This document shows, one piece after another, positions 1 through 11,242 of a DNA stretch of 64,000 nt (within the stretch, counting starts at the first letter, position 1; the number at the start of each line of letters is the position of its first letter). The stretch comes from Buxus sempervirens (lineage: Eukaryota > Streptophyta > Magnoliopsida > Buxales > Buxaceae): assembly GCA_947561395.2 (NCBI GenBank), contig OX387190.1, positions 33,722,858 to 33,786,857 on the forward strand, read 5' to 3'. The notes under the pieces are model-generated. The model saw only the letters and a program-made list of their open reading frames with translations, ran no database searches and was not told the origin of the DNA. The position numbers and the translations under genes are program-made.

Positions 1-1460
1 ATGCACCCACTTATATTTATGGTTCCAATTTAATTTGTTTAGTACCAAATTAAATTTAGTAAATTTCTATACCTAAATTTGGTCCTTATAAAAGTGTTAT
101 AATAATTAAATTACTATAAAATTTATTAAACATTTATTTATATTAAAAAGCCCTAAATTCTGAAATTTCTGTATAGGTCTCCTAGCACCGGTCGCCTAGG
201 CGATCTGCTAGGCGCCCGTACAATTCTGGCAGATTGTGCCAATTTCACCAAATTTGGATTTTCGTACTATTTCTTTGAGTTTAATTGGTCTAAATTAATT
301 CCTTAGTATTCTAAATCATGCATACAACTCCCTAGATTAATTTGTTACAATTAATTACCATTTTATGATCATTTACAAATCAAATCTATAAATAATCAAC
401 ACTTTTCTACTTTTCTTCAAGATCAAGAACACTCATCAATAAAAACCAGACGAATCCATGTAAATAATTTTTCGGCTAATCAAAACAATCAAATATAAAT
501 CAAAAACATCAAAACCATGCAGTTCCTCCAGTTTTCAAGGGATTGCTACTTGTCTCAATACGCTAAATCCATCTCCAATTCTTTCGAAAACCCGAATCAG
601 ATTCGACTTATGCTATTTTTTGCACCACTTAGAGTTTTCCAATCCAGATCTCCACCGTTCAGTTTGTAGTTCTACCAGTCGTGAACTAAACCTCCAAATT
701 TGATGTTGGTCCGACGGCTGATTTTTCTCAATCGAGGTTTGATGGTGACTAGTCGGAGGTTTCTACAGCAACCCTTCTTCCCTTCTTCCATCTCTCTTTT
801 CCTAATTCTCTCCACACGAAAATTTTATTTTTTCCCCCCTTTCCCCTTTATTCATATTTACCTAATTGCCCTTTTGCCAAATTTTATGCTATAATTATTA
901 CTATTTAGCTTCAAATCTATCCCAATGAATTATTTTCTCTTATGTTCTAATTTTATTAATTATTTAATGATTTAACTCATTAATTTGTCCTTTCTGAAAT
1001 TTACCAAAATACCCTTCTTATCCTCTTAGGTTAATTTCCTTGGAAATTCTTCTTTATTTACCAATTATTATTTATTCAGATTATTAATCCTCTAAATTTT
1101 CACTTTTTATTTCCGGCCACTATTTTTTAAACTCATATTTTCTTTTATTTATTTATGCCCTATTTATTATGTAAAATTTTGGGGTCGCACTAATTCTAAA
1201 ACAAGAAATATAAACTCAATAAGACTTCATATAAATGTATTATATTTTAAGGTTTTGTGATAATATAAATTCTTATAAAATTTAAAAAATGATTCAAAAT
1301 AAAATAGATTTTAAATATTGCAATAATTGTGTCTTTCAATTTTACAATTACAAATAGATTGCTAAAAAAATGCAAGGCATAAGTCTTACTGCAATAAATT
1401 GTCTTATTGTAGTGCTTATTTATCAAGGCATAAGTCTTTAATTAACTCATATCGCTGCCA
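1..1460. other. AT-rich left edge, no gene recognised
   Basis: I see no convincing coding exon here. The sequence is AT-rich with a short GC-rich patch near 180-225 containing repeated CCTAGGCG-like words, a composition seen in some plant LTRs. No paired LTR, primer-binding site or target duplication is visible. It is not obviously shared with the other OPT units, so the duplicated segment probably starts near 1461. Confidence 0.4.
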
Positions 1461-2820
1461 TTATAACTTGGACGGCCCAGAGCCCCACCCGATCCAACCC
1501 AAACAAAAGCCTGAACTAAGCATTTAGTTGGACTGCCCAAAGCCTGCTTGATCCAACCCAAACAACTGTATTTATTCTAGCTGGTAAGGATTGGGATCTC
1601 AGGGAAGGCAGAGGCAAAGACTTTTGTTGGCATCATGTGGAGCTTCTCAAGGTAATCATAAGCTTTCAAAATCCTCACCTGGCTTCTGCTGACCCAAGCA
1701 GGGGTGGCAATCGGTCGAATATGGTACGGATCTGCTAAGATTCGAATCCGATCCGAAAAAAATTTACCGATATCCGAATTCGATCCAGTATCCGACGGAT
1801 CTTTAATACTTAAATCCGAATTTGAAATTCAATGAATATCCGAAATCAGAATTCGATCCGATATCCGAATTCAAAACCGAAATCCAAATTTGAGCTTGTT
1901 TGAACCTGAAACTTTAAGAAACAATTTTAACAATTAAAATAAATTTAACTATAAATTTTAACACAAATCCAAATGTCTAATAATCAAATGATGATTTAAC
2001 CCTTTTAACTTATGGTTGAACCATGGTCTGGGATAAGTTTATATATACTATAAGTATGTTTTCGGTTCGGATCTTTTTCAGATCGGATACATGTATATCC
2101 GAATCCGAATCCGAATTTTTTCGGATCCGAAATTCGAGATCCATATTCCAACTGTGGATCTAAATCCTATATCCGAATTCGGTAAGTTCGGATCGGATTC
2201 GGATATATATCCGACCCATTGCCAGCCCTAGACCCAAGGGAACTGTTTTATGTCTTAAATCCTCACCTTTCTTATGTTGTTTCAGGCTGCCCAATGCATT
2301 AACCCTAGCCAGATCCAAAATTCCTTTTGCTCGGATTTTCCAATCTTGGCCCAACCCAAAAGTTCGCAAAGACTAACACCACCAACGTGTTTGCTTGGGC
2401 TGCCACTGGATGAGAATACAGACTGATGATTCACTCCTTTTCAGTTATTGGATATTATCCTCCGCAGAACAAGACTATGAGGACAGGAATTATCTTGAGG
2501 GCGACAGATGATACGTACGGACAACTGGAGATACACATATTACTAGCGACATGGCGTTTTTATTGTCCAGGTACAATTTGCTTCTCGTAACATTTTTTAA
2601 GGTTGTTTTACTTATGTTATATTATAAACTATAAATTGATAAGATATATTGGTATATACGTTGTTTTACTTATGTTATATTATAAATTATAAATTTATAA
2701 GATATATTGGTATATAGGCCCACCGTAGAGGGCAAAACTAGTAACCTTCGGTTGTCATTTTGTCTTATGTAATTTCATTTTTCACTTTCTAAAAGAGATC
2801 CTTTAACCATTCCTTATGGC
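1461..2820. repeat. Duplicated noncoding block A, copy 1 (distal 3' flank of OPT copy 1)
   Basis: This block recurs, closely similar, at about 14065-14473, 29510-30300 and 40870-41700, and in part at 56890-57180. It contains a run of pyrimidine-rich words ending in TTTCAGGCTGCCCAATG and a conserved segment reading TTGGATATTATCCTCCGCAG. A hAT element at 1699-2230 interrupts this copy. No reading frame is clearly conserved across the copies, so I treat it as duplicated noncoding DNA or a very old exon relic. Confidence 0.75.
1699..2230. mobile_element. hAT-type nonautonomous element with 8-bp TSD
   Basis: The termini are CAGGGGTGGCAAT on the left and ATTGCCAGCCCTA on the right, which are near inverted repeats typical of plant hAT elements. 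The 8-bp direct repeat GACCCAAG lies at 1691-1698 and 2231-2238. Sister blocks near 14299, 29741 and 41117 carry the uninterrupted site CTGACCCAAGGGAAC, so the insertion followed the duplication. The interior is AT-rich with many ATCCGAAT-like words and no transposase. Confidence 0.9.
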
Positions 2821-3862
2821 TTACATGTTCTAAAATTTTAAACTACATGCATGCACCCGCTAGTATTTTCATTTACTTTCCCACTACGCTGAAAATAGGA
2901 AACAGAACTTATTAAAAATAGTAAAATTCGAGTTATATTCAAATTTCTAAAATATAGCTTAAGATAGGAATATCCTCAAAAGACTAATCCAAAACGAACT
3001 TTACTTGATCCTAAACGAAAGCAATCAATTCTTTCCTAAAATAGCAAATTCACTAATTTGAAGGCCTAAACAAAGGAATTTGGCCGAAAAACGGCGTACA
3101 TCACTCCAAAGCATTGAGTTTTGATATCTACGCTTTTTCCAATTAATCGACCAATTTTCAGCCCATTCTGACAATGTTGAGCAAAATGATCAAAATGCCC
3201 CCAGTTTGGAAAGCACTATTTGACTATCACTAAATCCTTAGAACTTGTCCTACATCAAGTAGTTGTGCCATTCTTCACTTCAATTCCTTTCAAGATATAC
3301 AATACTATAATATGTTAAGATTTAGATATAAATTAAAATATATATATTTCAAAAAGTTAAATTACATAAATTAAAAAAAATTTATTAGCCCAGATTTTAG
3401 TTTGAATAACCTTTTTTTTAAAGAATTTTGTAAATAAAATTGTTAGATTAAAATCAATTTTATAAATTAATATATGGTTTGGATTAAAAAAATATAATCC
3501 ACAATGGTAGTAAACCAAAAAAAAAAAATGCATGTGATTAGTGTTTTGAATAATTTTTTTCTATAAATTTTGGATATAGGAGTATAAAAAAAATATTTAT
3601 GTATTCCAACTTCGTGTGCATGCTAGTAAAAATTAAGAATGCCACGTTTAGTTTTTTTTTTTTTTCTCTCCCACAGATGTAACAGAAAGATATCTACAAT
3701 TGATTTTTCTCCCACATGTACAATTCCTACAATTCCCCCAAACGGTTAACCCTCCTAATTAACTTGGGTAATCCAACACCAAACTTGCTAATTACATTCA
3801 TAAAAGATGCCACAACAAACTAAGACATACGTGTAAGATAATATGTATCGACAGCGAATCGC
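2821..3862. repeat. Proximal 3' flank of OPT copy 1, duplicated
   Basis: The stretch aligns by eye with 30301-31865 and 41700-43083, and its gene-proximal part with 17183-17400. Relative to those copies this one lacks about 300 bases after 2870, including the CTTAACGGCT segment. No gene is seen. The polyadenylation region of copy 1 must lie in its right part. Confidence 0.65.
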
Positions 3863-6800
3863 TCAATTGATGGGGCATCCGGCAGAGGTTACCCCCTTAG
3901 CCGTGGGACAGGCTGCAAGATCACAGTGTTCGCCTTGGGTGCCCCACCAGTTCAAGCTCTTCTCTTCTAAACCCACAGCGAAGTACAGCAGCACCACCAT
4001 GAAAGCCACTCCAGCATCAAGAGCCGCTGACAGAACATAGTTGTACCTCTGCCACCATTGCTTTCGGTGCCGGAAAACAAAGAAGTTGAAGATGGTTCCC
4101 ACTATGATCCAAGAGTTATAGTTCACTGTTGTTGCCGGCGGCATAAAAGCAGTTGCACCCAGAAGCACCGGGAGGTTAATCAGTGGGATCCATGATTGCT
4201 TGGGGAAGGCCTTGTGCAGAAGCCAGACTATAACTGGACCCAGAATACCTGCAAGGAAGAACAAATTAATGGCTCTGTAGTTCCCAAGAGTGCCAAAGAT
4301 CCTCATGGGTCCAACCAGACCCCAGATGACGGACGCATCGAAGAAGACACGGTCACCAGGGCACGTCCACGGACTGTTCGGTGGAAGGAGCTCGTCGTTG
4401 CATATGTTGTCGATCGACGTCAACTGCCACCATGCCACATTGAGGTTTATGGTTCCATTTATCAACGTTCCGATAAACTGGAATGCAACAACATTCATTC
4501 AAGTAAATAGAAGGGGGACAAATTGATGTAAGGAAGAATCTAAAATCAACCTGAATTCATTACAGATGCCTCATAAAACGAGAAGAAGAATTGTGAAATT
4601 TGCACCTGAACTAAGAACATGGATCTGGGAGGGATCTTCATGTAATGGCCTAGCTTGAAATCACCAAGAAAAGAGATGGCTTGAGCCATGCTGATATACC
4701 CATATGTTTTGAAGCAGACATTTGCAATTGGATATCCCGGCATTATAACACCCATGATGTACTCTGTTATGATGTTTAACCCCGGCGTCTGGACAAAACA
4801 AATTTCAGAATATCAGTCCCGGTTTTATGGCAGCATTTCCATTGTGCAGGAGCAAAGGGTATACGTCATTCTGCAAACTGAGAAAAACAACTACATATAT
4901 GTGAGACAGGAGAGAGGTGAGGAGAAGTAAGTTTTCGCTAGAATTACCTGATTAGTTGTGGCAGTTATGATGCTGATTGGAAGGGTGAACATGAAAGCTA
5001 TGGCAGCAGCAAATATAAGTCCCCAGTAAGGCAATTGCACCTGTTCCTTCATGAAGATGCAGAGCAAAAGAGACACAATTAATGATACACCAAGCAGGAT
5101 GTAGAACCACCAGGAAGGTATGTCCTTGTATTTCCTCATCAACCTTGTGTGAATATCCGGTTTGCCGGTGTAAGAAGCACGATACCGATCATAGATCTCT
5201 CTGCAACCAAATACAAAACATGAGCAGTAATACCAAAATGAATTTACAGGTAATTGAAATAAAATTTTGATTCAGATCATGACAATTTCATTGACATAAG
5301 AAAGGGGACAAAGGGCATACCTTCCATAGAAAAGGGCCACATGAGTGACGGTGGCTGCAATGGTGGCGAAGCCAAAGCCATAGGTGAATGCAAAAAAGAT
5401 GCTGAGATTGATTCTTCCTTGCTTATCATACTGTGCATAATCGATCTGGAAATTTTTATCGACGATGGCCGATATGTTATAAGTCTGACCGGAGGCCGTG
5501 AAGAGGTGCGAAGAGAAGATGGGGAAGGTAGTAGCATTATAGGCGTTGAATCCCCAGTAGGCTATGGGGATGGCAATGTAGATGATCAATACATAGCCGA
5601 CAAAGATGTTGGCGATGGCAAAGAAAGGGGTGACGAGGGGGCTGGAGAGGAAGGATGCCACAACGGTCCAGTCCAGAGTTAAAGCCCCAAGTCCCAGGCC
5701 TTTCATGCCTGATCCAATCTGCTGGGCCGTGACGGATTTGGAGAAAGCCCAACAGATCCATGAGATGGTTGAGAGGGTAGTAAATAAGTACCCTGGGAGT
5801 ACATGCCAGGAGAAGCTGCAAACCATTGCAATGACGAAGAACTTCGCCCTTGACATGCGTCGCTCATTATCTTTCTCATGCAACGCGCTGCACGTTTTAG
5901 AAGTAGAAAATCAGCTGATAGCATGATCCAAAATATTGAGTCAGCTCAACATGGACATAGCTTTTTTGAATTGGCTGTAGCGACGAAGATAAGGTGTGCC
6001 CCATAATCATACAGAAGGACCTCATTTCCCTTCAATTGGAATGACAGAGACAGAGAGGCAGTAGGAGAGTGGACAATCTCCACCATCCACCACCGCTGGC
6101 AACCACTACCGGCTAACCAAACGGGCAGATTCGTACAGGACAGAAAAGGAAGGCAAAACATTTATATACAAACAATAAGAATGTTGAGGGCTACATACAA
6201 AAGGTTGAGAGACAAATTGACGTACCGAAATAAAGAGACCTGAACAAGAGTACTGGGCCACCACATGTGAGCTGGCTCCACTACGTACTTCCTTAAAAGC
6301 CCGGCCCAGCCATATCCCAATACCTGCCCCACATGCGCACATTAGCGTAAGCCATAGCCAAACTACACCTTGGAAACACAGATGGATAGGATAGTATAAG
6401 CAAACGGGTTGCCAGAATCGCAGAAACCACCTTGTAAATATCGCAGGAACACTAAAGTGGCTTGGGGGAATTGGTTTTTAGTGATATTTTTTAAACATAA
6501 TTCAGATTCAATCAGCCAAATCTTGATAATTGATTGTTAGTGATACTTTTTGATAATAAATGAGAACCCATGTCAACTTGATGTTCATTTAGTGTTTCTT
6601 TCGAAAATGCCACAAAAGATTTTGAAAACCATTTCTCTCGGCCAAATCTCGAAAGTGAGGTTTTGTAAGTTTTTGAGGGTATTTTTGGAAGAAATTCTAA
6701 ATAATAATAAAATGACATTAATTCTCAATTATTTTAAAAAGTATTATTAAAATCAAATTATCAAGATTTAGGTGACTAAATCTAAATTATTTTTAAAAAA

Positions 6801-7656
6801 TTATCATTGAAAACTAATTTTCCTAAGAGGCAAAGACACCACCGGAAAGAAACCATACCCCAAAGACAATAATTAACCAATTCACTTCCTATGGTGGCTT
6901 TATCTGTATTATTTAAGTGAAACTTCTACAGGATGCAAACACGTGTCCTTTGGATGCAAACACGCAATTAACAGTTTTCAACCACATGATACGTGTTTGC
7001 ATCCTGTGTAAGTTTCACTTAAGGACCATAGATAAAACCACCACAGGAAGTGACACCGCAGTAAAAACCAATGATGCTTGTAATGAGAGAGAGAGAGATA
7101 AAGTAGATTAAACTAAAAAACCAAATGAGATTGCAATAGATTTAACCTGGGTTGTAATGATAAGAATCCAACTGGCCAAGAAGGAGATCTTCCTGCCATA
7201 GAAGGCCTTGATTATAGTAACTATGTTTACGGCGTAAGGTGATCCGCTTCCGAAAGCGGCTCCGGCGTTGGCAAACATGGTGATGAGTACGTGTTCCTTC
7301 ATGTTGAAGGGACCCGGATTTAAAGACAACTCCAGCAATCCGACGCGATACTTGGTAGTGGGGAGTACCTTGGCCATAAACCGGCCGATGGGAAGCGTAG
7401 CGACCTGAACAGTGATCTGGGTAACAATGAGAGGCTCCGTTCTGTAGGCGAAAAACTGGTTGATGAAGGACAGCAACCCACACGAAAGAAGACCCAGAAA
7501 CCACATACGAAAGGTCCATACAGGGATTGAAGGGTCGTCGGTGTTGGTCATCGTCAACCGAACTTGTTCAATCGGAGACAATTCGTCCTCGTCAATCTCC
7601 TCCTCCTCTGCTACTTTCACGGAATTCGTTCCCATCTGCACTTCCATAGTTTCCAT
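3863..7656 (-). CDS. Oligopeptide transporter (OPT family, PT clade), copy 1, intact
   Basis: The gene has six exons: 7147-7656, 6226-6323, 5321-5887, 4948-5200, 4606-4788 and 3863-4477. All introns are GT-AG and the exons sum to 2,226 bases (741 residues). The product should be a multi-spanning, proton-coupled membrane transporter for small peptides, glutathione conjugates or metal complexes; the family is known for this, but the substrate cannot be read here. Seen directly: an acidic N-terminus, the [10 protein letters not shown] motif near residue 113, the GYGWAG exon, and the MPGYP...KIPPR motif near residue 527, which together define the PT clade rather than YSL. Many hydrophobic helices follow. 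The start is the first ATG of exon 1 and aligns with those of copies 2 and 3. Intron 1 holds a MITE and a long hairpin. The last exon ends shortly after a CDLAACP segment. Confidence 0.93.
6464..6824. mobile_element. AT-rich MITE in intron 1 of OPT copy 1
   Basis: The ends are near inverted repeats of the form GGGAATTGGTTTTTAGTG and the reverse of AACTAATTTTCC. Related elements lie at 20307-20584, 8299-8654, 37177-37531 and 37554-37714. The interior is AT-rich without coding capacity. A clean target duplication is not visible, so the superfamily is unassigned. Confidence 0.7.
6883..7053. mobile_element. Foldback (long inverted repeat) element in OPT copy 1 intron 1
   Basis: Two arms of about 63 bases are imperfect inverted repeats, from CACTTCCTATGGTGG on the left to CCACCACAGGAAGTG on the right, with a spacer of about 45 bases. 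The 13-base word GGATGCAAACACG occurs in the left arm, again in the spacer, and inverted in the right arm. Introns 1 of copies 2 and 4 lack it. It looks like a small foldback MITE; a hairpin RNA source is possible. Confidence 0.75.
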
Positions 7657-7759
7657 TTCGAGAGAACCGAAGGGGGGACGCGCAGAGAGACACAGAGAGA
7701 ATGATATTTCTAGATATGAAACGAAAATAATTTAAGGTTCAAACCTTCTTAATGAGCCG

Positions 7760-7766
7760 TTTTATA
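7760..7766 (-). promoter_or_regulatory. TATA box of OPT copy 1
   Basis: On the minus strand this reads TATAAAA within CTATAAAACGG, about 104 bases upstream of the start codon. It is conserved at the same distance before copy 2. The intervening leader is CT-rich (TCTCTCTG runs), typical of plant 5' leaders. Confidence 0.65.
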
Positions 7767-7773
7767 GGTTAAG

Positions 7774-9326
7774 AGGAAGGGGGTCTCTTTCCTTCTTCGA
7801 ATGGTTAGTTTGTCGATTCTTATGGTTTTATTTCATTGTCGAGATAAAATTATTAGTGGAATTACCACAATATCCGTTAATCGACAAAAGTGTCGCTGTG
7901 CGTAACCAGAGTTTACGTGTCTTGTTGATTTTGTTTTTAATTATTTAGGACTTGGTAGTAACTTTTTTGAGAGATAAAAGTCAGTAAAATTAAAGTAAAT
8001 TTTATGAGATCCATAAATGGATCCAACATCTTGAGTATTCCATTTATATTAACGGTTTGATTACGTTAAAGCAGTTGAATGCTGGAAAAAGGGAATCAGC
8101 GGGGAATCAATGAAAAACCGACCTCTACTTGCTTTCTCTCGGTCTCTGGTGTACAGTACCCACACACAGCTGTCGTTAGTGGACTTTACTCGATCAAGTT
8201 GAGCAGAAATCCTCAAAAAACACCGTCGGCTTTCACAGAAAACCCGCTTTTCAATAAATTCACGCGGCCTTTTACGAGGAACGTGTTTATCGGAATATGG
8301 GAAATTAGTTTTTAGTGCAACTTTTTCAAAATAATTCATATTCAGTCGGTTAATTCTTGAAAATTTAAAATTAGTGATACTTTTTTAACATAATTAAGAA
8401 TCAATATCATTTTACTATTTATAAAAATTTTCTTCCCATATGCCCTCAAAAGACTTTAAAAACCTTTCAATCATTTAGGTACAAACGAGATTTACAAGTC
8501 TTTTTGAGTGCACTGCCGGAAAAAAATTCTCGCTATTAGTAAAATAATACTGATTTTTAATTATGTTAAAAAATATCAATAATTCTAAATTTTAAGAATT
8601 GGCCGACTGAATCTGAATTATTTGAAAAAATTGTCACTAAAAACCAATTTTCCCATATATAAATATATATAGATGTTTCTCACTCCGACAGTTACCAATA
8701 ATTTTCCTGTGGACCTCTGTAGCTCTGTTTAATGTGGGTTGGCAATGAAATAAGATATATTACCTAACGGAATTTGTGATCCTCGTTTTGGTCAAGTGTG
8801 GAAGCCTTTATTGAGTTAGGTGATTTCCACCACCTATATAACTCATGAATTAAGAATCCTCGGAGCCATAATTTTTAATTAACATGGATCAATCATTTTC
8901 AAATCTTTCACAAAATTCTCAACTAATATTATGAGCTAAGCAGACAGATTTTTTTGGGGCACGGAGTTTGATATTGATAGAGAATGAGTACCTTATGGGT
9001 GGCAAGAGTTAGGTTTGAAGGTTGTGCTGAAAGTTATATACCGTCTGTACTAACACTAGATAGCTACCTTCCTCGATCGTCTATCAGCCCAGGTAGAGTT
9101 GGGATCTCAGTCATCCTTGTTTGTTTTGATGGAATAATTTGATTAAAGACTAGATACTCTCCATTTTTTTTAAATGTTTCAGAAAGCATTTCATAATTGG
9201 TTGAAAGGTTCCTCTCCAATGGAGGATATACAATAATTTATGGGTGATAAAAGGTATTGACATCTTATTTTGATTTATTAAATTACTTGCGGATGTGTTA
9301 GCGGAAATCACGAACGAGATGATTAA
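7774..9326. repeat. 5' flank of OPT copy 1, shared with copies 2 and 3
   Basis: Segments here match 21350-22330 (copy 2 flank) and in part 37105-37900 (copy 3 flank), for example the ATTACGTTAAAGCA word near 8060 and the GTGGAAGC segment near 8800. A MITE at 8299-8654 is present here but absent from copy 2. No gene is visible. Confidence 0.65.
8299..8654. mobile_element. AT-rich MITE, GGGAAAATTGG family
   Basis: The left end GGGAAATTAGTTTTTAGTG pairs with the right end AAAACCAATTTTCCC. It is the same family as the elements in OPT intron 1. The copy 2 flank reads through this position without it. Both flanks carry ATAT, but the target duplication is not decisive. Confidence 0.7.
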
Positions 9327-9876
9327 CCTATGTTTGGAACCCTGGATTTGGAGAGAAAAGAAAAGAAAATACTAAAATTTTCTTTTCTCTTGTTTGGTTC
9401 AAATGAAAGAAAATGAGATTTTTGATCCAAATTTTCTTTCAAAAAATGTAAGAATTTTAAAAGAAAAAAAAATTCTCCATCACTTATCATTATTCACACC
9501 ATCTACCCACCTTACTAGTAGCACCATCCACCACCACCACCCACCATCGCCAGCCACCATTGCAAACCATCACCATCACTACCACTACCATTTGCCACCA
9601 TCAATTAACTAGCACCCAGCACCACCACCGCCCACCATCATCGTCACCACCATCACTATCACCCCACCAACCCTATCAACACCTGCCAACTCTCACTCAC
9701 CCACCAACCACCCCAACCCACATCTTATTAAAATATATTTTTCTCTTCTTCTCATTTCTCATCTCATCTAAACATTGGAAAAGAAAATTAGTATTTTTCT
9801 TTTCTTTTCTCTTCTTTTCTTTTCCTTTTTAGCTTTCTTTTCTTTTCTCCCAAAATCCAAGGCTCCAAACACAGCA
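9327..9876. mobile_element. Tourist-like (PIF/Harbinger) MITE with TAA target duplication
   Basis: The left end CCTATGTTTGGAACCC pairs with the right end TCCAAACACAGCA, with TAA at 9324-9326 and 9877-9879. The copy 2 flank has the empty site GATTAAAAGAAAGGAG near 22323. The interior is rich in ACC/CCA and CT runs (9520-9700). It is related to the longer element at 35095-36364. Confidence 0.85.
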
Positions 9877-9879
9877 TAA

Positions 9880-11242
9880 AAAAAAGGAGAAATAAGCAAG
9901 CAAAATAATCTAATGTAGATAAATATTATTTATGCATTAGAAGCTTCCAAAGAACAAAACAATTGCATAGTTTTCTCCTAATAAGCAATAGAACCGTAAC
10001 TTACACAAAAAAACCCTTAAGTCAAGTAATTTGAATCTCTCTCTTACCTTATACTTTCCGCCCATAGAGAAGGCCTACAAGTAGTAGATAGAGTGAGATA
10101 CATGACACAACACAATAAGGTACACTATTGTACATAGACAAATAACAATTGAATATGAGTTATTCTTTGAAATATAAACGATTTAAAAGATATTAGGTAA
10201 TAAATATTCTTTGAAAAGAAAATGTCCGAGCAATAAGCTCTTGCAAACACCAAAATGTCACTCTCAACTGCACAGTGCAAGCAAGTATATCAATGAACAT
10301 ACTGCATTCTCCCATCAGGATCAAACATTAGTAAATGAAACTTTAATCCCCCTAATGTTGACAGCATGAAGTAGGGTTCAAAACGTCTTTTTAGCTGCAG
10401 CATAATCAAGTTTCACTCACCGTTATTGACTACTAAACCAACCAAGTAATTGACCAGATCTATAATGTTTTGACATTTTCTCCTAATGCCGCAACAGGTC
10501 ACAATCTTTAATTATAATAAATATATAAAACAGGTTACAATTTGGCGTGGCACTTTAATTTCCATAGAATATAATCTATATAATATTTTAAATCCTTCGA
10601 CGTCCTCGTTACTTATCTGATTTTCTTTGTGCATGGTATATACCAAATTGCATACTACAGCATAAAATTTCTTCCACGGAGATTGGAACTTTGTTGACTT
10701 ATTTACTCTATTATTGTCTCTATTATGAATGTTTCGATGTTCCGTTTTCCTAATTAGATGTTACCGCTGAGTATTTGTCCACCGTGACTTGATTCTGACG
10801 TCCTTGTATATATATACTAAGAAGATAGTATCAAAACCGTTTTTAAAGGAATGAGGGACTGTGCAGCCTCTATCTACAATGTTATTTGCAGCATGTATAG
10901 GATGCTGTTCACTTATTATTCATCCATTTTTTTAGGTTTTATTTTTTTGTGTATGACCCACATTCAATGGCACTAATTCAAAGCTGTAAATAAAAGTGTA
11001 GATAGGGGTTGTACAATCCGCCTTCCGAGTGTTAAACGGCACAAAAGATGGAGGATTATTGTTTTTAAAACAAAGGCAGTGTTCTGTATGAGTTCTACAA
11101 AACTAGCACTTATTTTGTCGTAAAGCCGGGTGATTATTAACTAGCGCTTATTTTGCCGCACATACGAAGAAAGAGGTAGATGAGGAGAAACCGTTTTAAC
11201 TGATTATTAAGTTTTCAAAAAAGTAATTCAGTTTTGCCAATT
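9880..11242. repeat. Distal 5' flank of OPT copy 1, duplicated in part
   Basis: Parts match the copy 2 flank (22330-22820) and the copy 3 flank (10290-10436 corresponds to 37915-38051). The copy 3 version is interrupted exactly at GACTACTAA by a PIF-like element. No exon is recognised. Confidence 0.6.

Noticed and set aside
4196-4510. Open frames of 78-104 codons on the plus strand, opposite OPT exon 6 and repeated in all four units
   Set aside because: They are the antisense shadow of the conserved OPT exon. Their conservation follows from the minus-strand protein, and they cross the exon border.
5341-5926. Plus-strand frames opposite OPT exon 3
   Set aside because: Antisense shadows. The minus-strand frame has the membrane helices and family motifs and matches across the copies at protein level.
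9394-9832. His/Pro/Thr-rich open frames
   Set aside because: They translate CCA/CAT and CT microsatellites inside a Tourist-like element.
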